From Spirochaetaceae bacterium (GTDB lineage Bacteria; Spirochaetota; Spirochaetia; Treponematales; Breznakiellaceae), in assembly GCA_031278575.1 (NCBI GenBank), contig JAITKD010000070.1, positions 1-8,121 on the forward strand: 8,121 nucleotides of DNA, in the 5' to 3' direction. The notes below the pieces were generated by a model. That model was not told the origin of the DNA. It made no database searches and saw only the letters and a program-made list of their open reading frames with translations. The position numbers and the translations under genes are program-made. This document shows, in pieces, positions 1 through 7,321 of the stretch. Numbering within the stretch: position 1 is the first letter of the stretch; every line of letters begins with the position of its first letter.

Positions 1-764
1 TACCCCAATTCCCCCATTTTTTCCATGGCAAGGACGACCGCCGCGGTACAGGCGGTTTCGGTCCGCAGGGCCCGGCGCCCCAGGGAAAGACGGATAAACC
101 CCGCCGCCTCAAAAAGGCCCCGTTCCCGGTCGGACCAGCCCCGTTCCGGGCCTATGGCCAGAACCACGGCCCCCGTTACCGGGGGGAGCGCGGCCAGGGA
201 ACCCACGGGACGGACATTGTCGGCAGCCGCGAGGAGGAGCCCCGAAGGGAAGGGGGTCTGACCCTCCGGCCCGTGGGAAGCAATCCAGGGCTTTTCGGCG
301 AGCCAGGCATCCACAGCGGGGTAGGCCGCAAGCACGGGGAGCCCCGTATCCCGGGCCTGGACCGCCCCTTCGACCAGGGCCGCCCGGGCCCCGCCGTCGG
401 TCAGCAGCGTGGTATCCCGGTAGCTTTTTTCCCCCAGATCCGTCCCCAAGAGGTCCACCGCCTCCACCCCAAGGTTGGAAAGGTCCCGCAGGAGCCGCCT
501 GAGTTGTATGGGCCGGGGGAACCCCACCGCCGCCCGAATGGGGACCCGAGGCGGGGGCGGCTCCCGGAGGTCCAGGGAAACCCGGAGGGACCCGTCGGGC
601 TCCAGGGCGTCGATCCGGCCCCGGCCAAGGCAGCCCCCCAGGACGCCGGCGTCAAAGCGGTCCCCCGTCTTTTTGCGGAGGACCTTGAGCAGGTGGAGGG
701 TCCGGGGATCCCGCCGGGGGAGGGGCTTCCCGATTTCGCGGCCTTCAAAGAGGATGATATTCAT
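1..764 (-). CDS. rsmE: 16S rRNA (uracil1498-N3)-methyltransferase RsmE; last stop-codon base outside window
   Basis: RsmE is a SPOUT-class, SAM-dependent enzyme that methylates N3 of U1498 in helix 44 of 16S rRNA on the assembled 30S subunit. Reading from ATG at 764-762 gives 254 uninterrupted codons followed by TA at the window edge, which A or G would turn into a stop, so the protein is probably complete and close to the family's usual length of about 240-250. The N-terminal PUA-like part (about 1-75) carries RTLHLLKVLRKKTGDRFD. The C-terminal knot domain holds the two diagnostic motifs: AIGPERGWSD (203-212) and LSLGRRALRTETA (226-238). The first usually reads GPEGG, so Arg208 replaces a glycine. 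The ATG overlaps the macroglobulin TGA as ATGA, and AGGA lies close upstream, so translation is probably coupled. The motif pair makes the family assignment firm. Confidence 0.93.
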   Translation of the reverse strand, partial: MNIILFEGREIGKPLPRRDPRTLHLLKVLRKKTGDRFDAGVLGGCLGRGRIDALEPDGSLRVSLDLREPPPPRVPIRAAVGFPRPIQLRRLLRDLSNLGVEAVDLLGTDLGEKSYRDTTLLTDGGARAALVEGAVQARDTGLPVLAAYPAVDAWLAEKPWIASHGPEGQTPFPSGLLLAAADNVRPVGSLAALPPVTGAVVLAIGPERGWSDRERGLFEAAGFIRLSLGRRALRTETACTAAVVLAMEKMGELG

Positions 765-3700
765 GTTCCTATCCGCACCAGTTCCCCCGCCCCGCGGCCA
801 AAGACCTCTTCCTCGTACATACATTCCGCCTGGGCCGGCGGGGTCGGGTAGACCCCGGGCATCACCGCCCGGAACCGGAATTCCACCTCCGCTTTCCCCT
901 GGGGGAAATAATCCCAATGGAACCGGATCTCATCGTCCAGGATGAACCGGAGGGGCCCGGCATTATACCAAGGCTCATTTTCCGGGGGGGCTTCCTCCTC
1001 CGGGGCCGGGGGGACCGTGGCGCTGGTTACCAGGGCCGCGTCCACAATTTCCGCCCCCGAGGGCACCGGGATCCGGAGGGCCACAAAGGTCCGGTCCCGG
1101 GAACCGGAGACCAGGACCCGGCGGGTATAGGTTTTGCCGGGGATAAGCCGCCCGTCCCGGACCGGGTTACCCTCGGCGTCAAAGGTTTCGGTAAACACCC
1201 CCATGCCCTCGTCCCGGGGCCGGGCCAGTTCCGCGGGAACCCCGTACCGGAGGCTCGCGGTATAATAGAGGGCGCCGGACCCTTCCCGCTCTATCCGCAG
1301 GGGGAGGAGGGTGTCCCGGGGGAGGTCCCGGAGGAGTTCCCCGGTAAAGGGGAAAAGCCGGAACAGGGGGACGCCGCCATAGGAGCCGAATTCCCCGGAA
1401 ACCAACGGGATATACCGGGTATCCCCGGTATCCCTCAGGGAAAGGCGGCCCTTCAGGTTGGTCACGGTGTTCGCCTCGCCGTCGGCCACCCGCCCAAAGG
1501 CAAGGACCGCCCAATATGAGGAGGCCGTGTTGGACCATACCCCCCGGCGCTGCCGTTCCAAAAGAGCCCCGGCCAGCCGGGTGGTCATATCGTCATGGGG
1601 GCTCAATGCCTGGTAGAGCATCAGGGCCAGGGCGTACCGGTCCGTATCGTAGCCCCAGAAATTGGCCCCCCGTTCATAGGTATCGGTGAGATCCAGGGTT
1701 TGACTTCCCGGCCGGATAAAACGCCGGATCCGGTCCTGGGCGGAAAGGGCAAAATCCCGCATCCCCAATTCCAGGGCCGCAAGCCCCGCAAAGGCCCAGC
1801 CGGATATGCCCGGATCGTCCCCCCAGCTCAAAAAGCCGCTCAATTCCCTGCCGATCTGCTCCCCGTGCATAGCCCTCACCCACAGGGCGTAACCCCAAAG
1901 AAAGGGGTCCCGCGAAGCATACCGCAGGGCGTAATCGGAGGAACTCAGATAGGTAAGGAGCTTGGGTATTTCCAGGGAAGGGGGAAGGGCATATCCCTTG
2001 ACCCTGGCCAGGGCGGCGATATGGGCCACCCGGAGGCTCACATAATAATTGCCGGTCTGTCCCCCGGGCCAATAGGGATAGGAACCGTCGCTGAGTTTGT
2101 TTTTGGCAAGCTCCGTCAATTCCTCCTCAATAACCCGTTGGGGATTTTCCACAGGGCTGGCAAGATCAAAGGCATCCAGGTGGCCGGCGAAACTTATCAG
2201 GGGGAGGAGCCGGGCGGTACGTTGTTCCAGACAGCCGTAGGGATAATCCAGAAGGTACTCCACCGCCTCCTTTAACCGGGCAAGCCGGGAAGCGGAAAGG
2301 GAAACCGAAAGGGAGCCGGTTCCTTCGGGAATTATCGAGGGAAGCACGACCCCTTCCTCAATAAAGGAATCCTGATCCCCCAAATTCCCCGCTATGGTTA
2401 CGGTCTCATAGAGTACGGGCCGGTCCACCATGATATCCCGGAGGATCCGCTCGTTCACCTGGGAGGAATTGAGGGTGAATACCAGCCGGGCCTCACCGGA
2501 ACCAACGGCGGCAACCCGGAAGGGCGCCTCCTCGGATGCCCCGGGGTTTATGGTCAGGGTTTTTGTGTCCCCGCCGTCCACCACCAAAACCGCGCCGGTT
2601 CCCGCGCCGGTTCCCTCTACGGCCAGGGAAACCGAAGCCTTCACCGCCGTTTCCGTCAGGTTGGTTAAGATCAGGGAGACCTGCCCCGTATCCCGCCACC
2701 GGAGTTTCCGGGGCAGGGCGGCCTGGGCGGTGAGGGGGGCGCTTACCCGCAGGTCCTGTTCGGCGATACCAAAGACATCAAGCCCCGCGGCCAGGGCGGT
2801 ACACCGGTAGGTGGTCAGGGAATCGGGGAGTTTGAATTTCACCGTTACCGTTCCGTCGGGGCCGGTAACCAGCGCCGGCTCAAAAACCGCGGAGGGCCTA
2901 AAGTCCTTCCGTTCCTCCAGTTTGGCATCGTCTTCGGCGTCCCCTCCCTGGAGATCGGACAGGGCGTAGGTAACCGGATCGATAAGCAGGGAACGGCTGT
3001 CCGCACCCCGCACCCCCAGGGGGAAGTTCCGGGGATCGTAAAAATAGGCCAGGGGATCCGGGACGTGGTAATCGATGAGGTCCACCACCCCCCGGTCCAC
3101 CGCCATAAAGGTGAGTTCCACCCCCGGCGCGGGCCGGCCGTTTTGGCTTACCTTCAGGCGTACCTCCGCTTCCTCCGCCGGGGCGTAGACCCCTTTGGAA
3201 GCGGTTATTTCAATGCTGTAGCGGCGGCTCCGGCTATCCACCCGCAGGGCAGCTAAACCGAAAACCCCCTTGGGTTTATCCAGATCCGGCTCATAATAAC
3301 TGTTTTGGGGGCTCCCGGACCGGATCGTATAGGATGAAAGGGCCGCATACACTATAGGCGCCTGGGTTTCATCGATGGGAATGTCAATGGTTCGGGCGGA
3401 GCCGTCCAGCTCAATGATCCGTTCCGAAAGGATCCCCTCCCGTTCCAGGGTGAGGAGGTATTTTCCCCGGGGAAGGGGGGAACGGACGAGGATACGGGCG
3501 GTCTCCCCCGGAGCGTACATTCCTTTATCCGGGCTGAGGCTGATGTGGTCCACATCCTCCGCCCCCCACCGGACCCAGCCCGCGCCGGAGACGTAAAAGC
3601 CGAACCGGGTTACCACGGGCCGGTTCCGGTGATCCCTGCCCCGGAGGCGGATCTCCCACTGGCCGCTTTGCCCCGGGGTAAAGGTTTTGACCCCGGCAAA

Positions 3701-6634
3701 GTCATCCTGACCGCCCTCCAGGGTTCCCCCCTCTTCCACGGTTTCGACCCGTTCCCAGAGGAGGTTTACCCGGCCCCCCACCCCGGCTTGGCGGGCCTGC
3801 TTCCACTCGTACCGTACCAGCTCGTAGGCAAGCTCCCCCCGCCAGTTTTCCGGCCCCCGGTAGGGTTCCCCCTCCGGGGAAAGCAGGGCCCAGCTTATCG
3901 CCGCGGGGCTTCCCGCGGGCAGGAACCATGCCGAGGGGGAGGCGGCCGTTGGGGTCGTGCCCGGATCCAGCCGGGCGGCGATATAGAAGGACGCGGGGTG
4001 GACCGTAACCGAACCCCGGCCGGCGATTTCCTGACGGGCCGCATCCTGTACCGCGGCTTCCAGCCGGTATTGGTAGGCGGCCCCCTCAACCCCCTCCGGG
4101 AGGGGGACCTGGCGTATATCCGCGCTCCCGTCGGGCCCCAGGGTCCCCTCCCCCCGGCTCACGAAGGAACGGCCGTCGGGAAGTTCCGGGCCGAAGCGCC
4201 AATACTGCCAGTCCCCGCCGGGGTTAAAGGTCCGGGGTTCCCTGGTCCAATACCAGGAGTAGGCCGCCCCGGAAAGGCCGCCCCCGGCCAGGTAGGAGGC
4301 GGAAAGCCGGGCGGAAAGGGTTTCCCCGGCATAAAAGGGGATGTCCGGGAACTTGAGGGAAAGGGCAAACCGGGCCCGCTCAAAATTCGCCGCCGTAAAG
4401 GGCAGGGCATAAGCGGCATCCCCCCGTTTATACCGGATGGTATATACCCCGGGATCCAGGCCGTCGGGGAGGGTAAAGGAACCGTAGCTTCCCCCATTCC
4501 CGGAACTTATCCCCCGGATGGAGGCGATCACCGGGGCTTGGTACCCGCCGCTGCTTACTTCAATAGTATAGGGCCCCTGGTATACCTCAAAACGGCCCCG
4601 GTTCAGGTTCCGGTCTATACCCCGGAAGGTAACGGTCTCCCCGGGCCGGTAGAGGCCCCGGTCGGTAAAGAGAAAGATCACCGGCCGGGGGGCCTCCGCG
4701 GCAAAAGGGGAAACCGTGGCTTCCAGGTCGAAACGCCACATATTGTGGCTGTCATTGGGGATGAATTCCGCCTGATCCCCCCCGGCCCGGGCGCCGCCCC
4801 CCTGGCTCACCCGGATACGGAGGCCCTTTCCCACGGAACCGTCCCGCTGGGGGGAGCTTGAGGGCTGGGTAAACCGGGCGGCAAAGGCCCCGTCGGAGAA
4901 CTCAAAAACCCCCAGGCCCTGGGCATCGGTGAGGCCCTCCCGGACAAGGGCCGTCCCCTCCAGAAGTTCTACCCGGGCCCCGGCGATGGGTTCCCCCGAA
5001 GAAAGCCGGGTAACCCAGACCAGGACTTTGTTATACCCGTACCGGACCGTGATACCCATATCGGTTACCTGGACGGTAAGCCAGGCCTGGTCCCGGTAAA
5101 CCTCCCTTTTCCCCCAGGAGGATCGGGCCTCGTAGTCCCAGGCCATGGCCGCGCTGCCCCGGCCCCCGGGCCCCAGGTAAGGATCCAGGTCTTCCATAAA
5201 AAACCGCTTGGAATTGGCGGGGAATTGTGAGCGATCCAGGGCCTTCAGGGATTCCGGGGGGACCCGTTCATAGGGACCGTCGGCGGCCCGGGAAAGGAAC
5301 CGCAGCGACAGGGGGTTCTGGGCCTCCCAGATCACCCGGGGGGGAAAGGCCCCCTCCAGCATCCGGGGGCCCGTATTCCGGGTATACACATAACTTGAGG
5401 CTTCCCCTACCCGGGCCAGGACCTGTTCGGCCTTTCCCAGGGGCCGCCCCCACAGGTCTTTGAGGTCCCCGGAGATTCGGACCTGGTAATCCTGGCGGTA
5501 TTCCAGGGGAAACCCGTTCAACACCACCGACGTACCGTAAACGTGGATGTTTTCCGCCGCGGCCGGGGGCATTCCTTCTATAAAAAAGTATTGTTCCGCC
5601 CCCTCGGGATCCACCGGGTGGCTAAAAACGAGGGTTATGGGTATGGAATCTCCCTCCCTGGTTCGGGGGGAGTTGGCGGACCGGACGTAAATTTCGTCAA
5701 ACCGAAAGGGCAGGAGGGTGTGAAAGGTGAAATTCCAGTCTTCCTTGGAACCCAGCCACCCCGGTTCCGACCGGGCCCCGGCCAGAACCGTGAGTTTCGC
5801 CTCGGTGTCCATGGGGAGGGCATCGTTGAGGGTTACCAGGACCCCCTGTTCCGGGGTCAGACCCCGGCCTTCAAGGCGGGCGGGACGGCTCACCCGGAAG
5901 GGCCAGGTTTTTTCCCCGGTACGGAAAACCAACCACCGGCCTATCTCCTCCAGGTTAACGGGATAGGAGAAGATCAGGGTAATGTTCCGCGCCTCCTCCG
6001 GGGGGGCGTTCCGGGGGCTGACGTACCCCTCCCCGTCCCCCAGATAGCAGGACAAAACCGAAAGCCTTTCGGTCTCAAAAGAAAAACTTTTTTCCCCTTC
6101 CAGGGGCTTTCCCCCCAGGGACCGCAGCGTATCCGAGAGGGTAACCCGATAAGACCGCTGGGGAAGGTTTTCCGTCTCCGGCTCAAAGGAGAGAAGCCGG
6201 GACCCGTACCAGCGGTACACCCCCTCCAGGGGCGGGTCTATCGTAAAAAGCCCCCCGGCATCGTCCTGCCGGATGGGCTCCCCCAGCTTTGCCAGGGGAA
6301 CCGCGGGCTGGGAAAAAACCACATAAATTGAAGGCTTACGGATCTCCTGGGGGAGTTCCCCCCGGGGGCCATAATCGGCCATACGGAAGGGCTCGTCACT
6401 TTCCGTTATGGTTCCGCGGGCGTCTTCTTCCGCCCAGGCAGCGGTTTCGTAATAGGCGATCCGGTAATCCGCCAGATCCGTCACGACCGCCCCCGGCGCC
6501 GCGGAAGAACCGGAAAACACCGTCACGGACCGGGCCGGTTCCTTCCGGTTACAACCGCCCAGGCAGAGGCCCAAGCCGCCTGCCGCGAGGCAAAAAACGA
6601 AGAGACCGGCAAAAAGCCGAAACCTATGATTCAT
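761..6634 (-). CDS. Bacterial alpha-2-macroglobulin family lipoprotein with thioester (YfhM/ECAM-like)
   Basis: This is a large envelope protease-trapping protein: cleavage of a bait segment triggers a shape change and exposes a reactive thioester that captures the attacking protease. It has 1957 residues, longer than E. coli YfhM (about 1650). A basic start and hydrophobic core (1-27) lead to a lipobox LGGC with lipidated Cys28. Ig-like macroglobulin repeats follow, including IYVVFSQPAVPL (about 103-114). FTDRGLYRPGETV (about 656-668) marks the A2M_N/MG2 domain. DKGMYAPGE (from 1036) and SKGVYAPAEE (from about 1146) mark later MG domains. A charged segment (about 1206-1248) is the likely bait. 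FEPAL...LPDSLTTYR (1251-1277) is the A2M-family domain. YPYGCLEQ gives the thioester Cys1468-Gln1471 within a helical domain. The C-terminus carries the bacterial-type tail PPAQAECMYEEEVFGR (1932-1947). Start choice: AAGGAG five bases upstream and an immediate signal peptide. No pbpC is adjacent. Confidence 0.95.
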   Translation of the reverse strand: MNHRFRLFAGLFVFCLAAGGLGLCLGGCNRKEPARSVTVFSGSSAAPGAVVTDLADYRIAYYETAAWAEEDARGTITESDEPFRMADYGPRGELPQEIRKPSIYVVFSQPAVPLAKLGEPIRQDDAGGLFTIDPPLEGVYRWYGSRLLSFEPETENLPQRSYRVTLSDTLRSLGGKPLEGEKSFSFETERLSVLSCYLGDGEGYVSPRNAPPEEARNITLIFSYPVNLEEIGRWLVFRTGEKTWPFRVSRPARLEGRGLTPEQGVLVTLNDALPMDTEAKLTVLAGARSEPGWLGSKEDWNFTFHTLLPFRFDEIYVRSANSPRTREGDSIPITLVFSHPVDPEGAEQYFFIEGMPPAAAENIHVYGTSVVLNGFPLEYRQDYQVRISGDLKDLWGRPLGKAEQVLARVGEASSYVYTRNTGPRMLEGAFPPRVIWEAQNPLSLRFLSRAADGPYERVPPESLKALDRSQFPANSKRFFMEDLDPYLGPGGRGSAAMAWDYEARSSWGKREVYRDQAWLTVQVTDMGITVRYGYNKVLVWVTRLSSGEPIAGARVELLEGTALVREGLTDAQGLGVFEFSDGAFAARFTQPSSSPQRDGSVGKGLRIRVSQGGGARAGGDQAEFIPNDSHNMWRFDLEATVSPFAAEAPRPVIFLFTDRGLYRPGETVTFRGIDRNLNRGRFEVYQGPYTIEVSSGGYQAPVIASIRGISSGNGGSYGSFTLPDGLDPGVYTIRYKRGDAAYALPFTAANFERARFALSLKFPDIPFYAGETLSARLSASYLAGGGLSGAAYSWYWTREPRTFNPGGDWQYWRFGPELPDGRSFVSRGEGTLGPDGSADIRQVPLPEGVEGAAYQYRLEAAVQDAARQEIAGRGSVTVHPASFYIAARLDPGTTPTAASPSAWFLPAGSPAAISWALLSPEGEPYRGPENWRGELAYELVRYEWKQARQAGVGGRVNLLWERVETVEEGGTLEGGQDDFAGVKTFTPGQSGQWEIRLRGRDHRNRPVVTRFGFYVSGAGWVRWGAEDVDHISLSPDKGMYAPGETARILVRSPLPRGKYLLTLEREGILSERIIELDGSARTIDIPIDETQAPIVYAALSSYTIRSGSPQNSYYEPDLDKPKGVFGLAALRVDSRSRRYSIEITASKGVYAPAEEAEVRLKVSQNGRPAPGVELTFMAVDRGVVDLIDYHVPDPLAYFYDPRNFPLGVRGADSRSLLIDPVTYALSDLQGGDAEDDAKLEERKDFRPSAVFEPALVTGPDGTVTVKFKLPDSLTTYRCTALAAGLDVFGIAEQDLRVSAPLTAQAALPRKLRWRDTGQVSLILTNLTETAVKASVSLAVEGTGAGTGAVLVVDGGDTKTLTINPGASEEAPFRVAAVGSGEARLVFTLNSSQVNERILRDIMVDRPVLYETVTIAGNLGDQDSFIEEGVVLPSIIPEGTGSLSVSLSASRLARLKEAVEYLLDYPYGCLEQRTARLLPLISFAGHLDAFDLASPVENPQRVIEEELTELAKNKLSDGSYPYWPGGQTGNYYVSLRVAHIAALARVKGYALPPSLEIPKLLTYLSSSDYALRYASRDPFLWGYALWVRAMHGEQIGRELSGFLSWGDDPGISGWAFAGLAALELGMRDFALSAQDRIRRFIRPGSQTLDLTDTYERGANFWGYDTDRYALALMLYQALSPHDDMTTRLAGALLERQRRGVWSNTASSYWAVLAFGRVADGEANTVTNLKGRLSLRDTGDTRYIPLVSGEFGSYGGVPLFRLFPFTGELLRDLPRDTLLPLRIEREGSGALYYTASLRYGVPAELARPRDEGMGVFTETFDAEGNPVRDGRLIPGKTYTRRVLVSGSRDRTFVALRIPVPSGAEIVDAALVTSATVPPAPEEEAPPENEPWYNAGPLRFILDDEIRFHWDYFPQGKAEVEFRFRAVMPGVYPTPPAQAECMYEEEVFGRGAGELVRIGT
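2590..2615. repeat. 12-base tandem duplication inside the macroglobulin gene
   Basis: The unit CGCGCCGGTTCC occurs twice head to tail (2591-2602 and 2603-2614), and the identity extends one base on each side. On the coding strand it gives Gly-Thr-Gly-Ala twice (residues 1341-1348), in frame, in what looks like a loop after the A2M-family domain. It is a small slippage-type duplication that leaves the gene intact. Confidence 0.8.
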
Positions 6635-6639
6635 GATTA

Positions 6640-6645
6640 CTCCTT
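6640..6645 (-). promoter_or_regulatory. Ribosome binding site of the macroglobulin gene
   Basis: On the minus strand AAGGAG is followed by TAATC and then the ATG at 6634-6632. This is a near-consensus Shine-Dalgarno with five-base spacing, and it fixes the start at the lipoprotein signal peptide. It is stronger than the sites seen before rsmE or the rhomboid gene. Confidence 0.8.
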
Positions 6646-6668
6646 TTCATTCGGGAGTCTGGTTTAAT

Positions 6669-6697
6669 ATTCTATTGAACCAAAGGTTCACAACCAA
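6669..6697 (-). promoter_or_regulatory. Candidate sigma-70-type promoter for the macroglobulin-rsmE unit
   Basis: On the minus strand TTGGTT (6697-6692) stands 17 bases from TAGAAT (6674-6669). The -10 matches TATAAT at five of six positions, but the -35 matches TTGACA at only three of six. An alternative pairing, TTGTGA with TATTAA at an 18-base spacer, overlaps it. The region is AT-rich compared with its surroundings and lies about 35 bases before the start codon. The -35 box falls inside the phased AACC/GGTT array, which would suit repression or activator-dependent control. This is inferred from sequence only. Confidence 0.4.
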
Positions 6698-6718
6698 AGG
6701 TTCATAACCTTCAGTTCA
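6676..6718. repeat. Phased palindromic repeat array (14-base period), possible operator
   Basis: AACCAAAGGTTCA occurs at 6678-6690 and again, identically, at 6692-6704. A third, diverged copy AACCTTCAGTTCA sits at 6706-6718 (nine of 13 bases the same), so the period is exactly 14. Each perfect unit is also a palindrome: TGAACC-AAA-GGTTCA at 6676-6690, and AAGGTT-CAT-AACCTT at 6697-6711 across the junction. AACC and GGTT thus alternate at every seventh base. No known operator was recognised. The position, overlapping the candidate -35 and spacer, fits cooperative binding of a dimeric regulator, but RNA hairpins are also possible. Confidence 0.7.
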
Positions 6719-6725
6719 CGCGCTG

Positions 6726-6747
6726 CTCCGGCTTTTGCGCTGCGGAG
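6726..6747 (-). other. Weak inverted repeat just after the rhomboid gene
   Basis: CTCCG (6726-6730) and CGGAG (6743-6747) could pair across a 12-base loop, and GCGCTGC is directly repeated at 6720-6726 and 6737-6743. It lies downstream of the rhomboid stop codon, where a terminator might be expected. The stem is only five base pairs and no U-tract follows on the minus strand, so it is not called a terminator. Read-through from the exonuclease-rhomboid unit into the macroglobulin gene cannot be excluded. Confidence 0.2.
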
Positions 6748-6760
6748 ACTCATACCGGGA

Positions 6761-7321
6761 TTAGCGCCTGGCGGGTCTAAAAAAACCGAAGAGGCTGCCG
6801 CAGAAACCGCCCACCACATGGGCAAATTCGGAAATATCATCGGCGTTAAAGGAATTGAGGAATTCCCGTCCCAGGTAGAGGACCAGGACCAAAATAAAGC
6901 TGAGGGGAATTTCCCCTTTATTGAAGTTGGTGAATGAAGCCAGCAGGATCATCATAAAAACCACCCCGGAAGCCCCCAAAAGAGCGGTGGAAAAAAGGAG
7001 GATGTTCAGAATACCCGTGATCAGGGCGGTAACGGCGATCATCAGGAACAGGGACAGGGAACCGTAGGATGTTTCCAGCATGGGGCCCAGGAGGAGGATA
7101 AAGGAAAAATTGGAAATCAGGTGGTTCCAATTGACATGGCCTATCACATGGGTAAAAAGGGTGATCCAGCTCCGAACATCGGCGGGATTAAAGCTCCCCC
7201 TTCCGCTTACCACAAACCAGGTCCCGGTAAGCCGGGGGAACAAGGTCTGGGTCAGGAGCAATACCGCGGCGCTGATAAACGCAAAGGTTAATACCGTAGG
7301 GGCGTTGTACTTAAGGCGCAT
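6761..7321 (-). CDS. Rhomboid family intramembrane serine protease
   Basis: Rhomboids cleave transmembrane helices of substrate proteins within the membrane using a Ser-His dyad. The 186-residue protein is a compact six-helix core, with hydrophobic stretches near 8-28, 64-84, 88-110, 115-133, 138-152 and 165-182. The signatures are all present: HLISN (67-71, the HxxxN of helix 2), GASG with nucleophile Ser118, and HVVGGFCG with catalytic His168. There is no extra cytosolic or rhomboid-N domain, so it is a minimal form with short termini. The ATG at 7321-7319 lies within the end of the exonuclease gene, overlapping it by 11 bases, so the two are probably co-transcribed. Only a loose purine-rich stretch (GGGACGG) precedes the start. 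The substrate is unknown. Nothing seen suggests an inactive pseudoprotease. Confidence 0.92.
   Translation of the reverse strand: MRLKYNAPTVLTFAFISAAVLLLTQTLFPRLTGTWFVVSGRGSFNPADVRSWITLFTHVIGHVNWNHLISNFSFILLLGPMLETSYGSLSLFLMIAVTALITGILNILLFSTALLGASGVVFMMILLASFTNFNKGEIPLSFILVLVLYLGREFLNSFNADDISEFAHVVGGFCGSLFGFFRPARR

Noticed and set aside
401..748. Minus-strand frame of 115 codons within rsmE
   Set aside because: It is in a different frame from RsmE and rich in Ser, Gly and Pro, without any family signature.
273..851. Plus-strand frame of 192 codons across rsmE and the macroglobulin end
   Set aside because: The minus strand here encodes clear RsmE motifs across its full length, so this frame is a shadow.
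2493..2699. Short frame encoding Arg-Gly-Asn repeats resembling an RGG protein
   Set aside because: The repeats come from the 12-base tandem duplication read out of frame inside the macroglobulin gene.
3545..4861. Open reading frame of 438 codons on the plus strand
   Set aside because: It lies wholly antisense to the macroglobulin gene. Its product is rich in Gly and Pro with no recognisable domain, as expected from the opposite strand of a GC-rich gene in which stop codons are rare.
5543..6331. Open reading frame of 262 codons on the plus strand
   Set aside because: It is antisense to the N-terminal part of the macroglobulin gene, has low-information Gly/Pro/Arg-rich composition, and shows no domain or plausible ribosome binding site.
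6676..6718. CRISPR array
   Set aside because: The repeats are 13 bases with a one-base gap and no spacers, so it is a tandem palindromic array instead.
6726..6747. Intrinsic terminator after the rhomboid gene
   Set aside because: The possible stem is only five base pairs with a 12-base loop and no run of U follows, so it does not meet the usual criteria.
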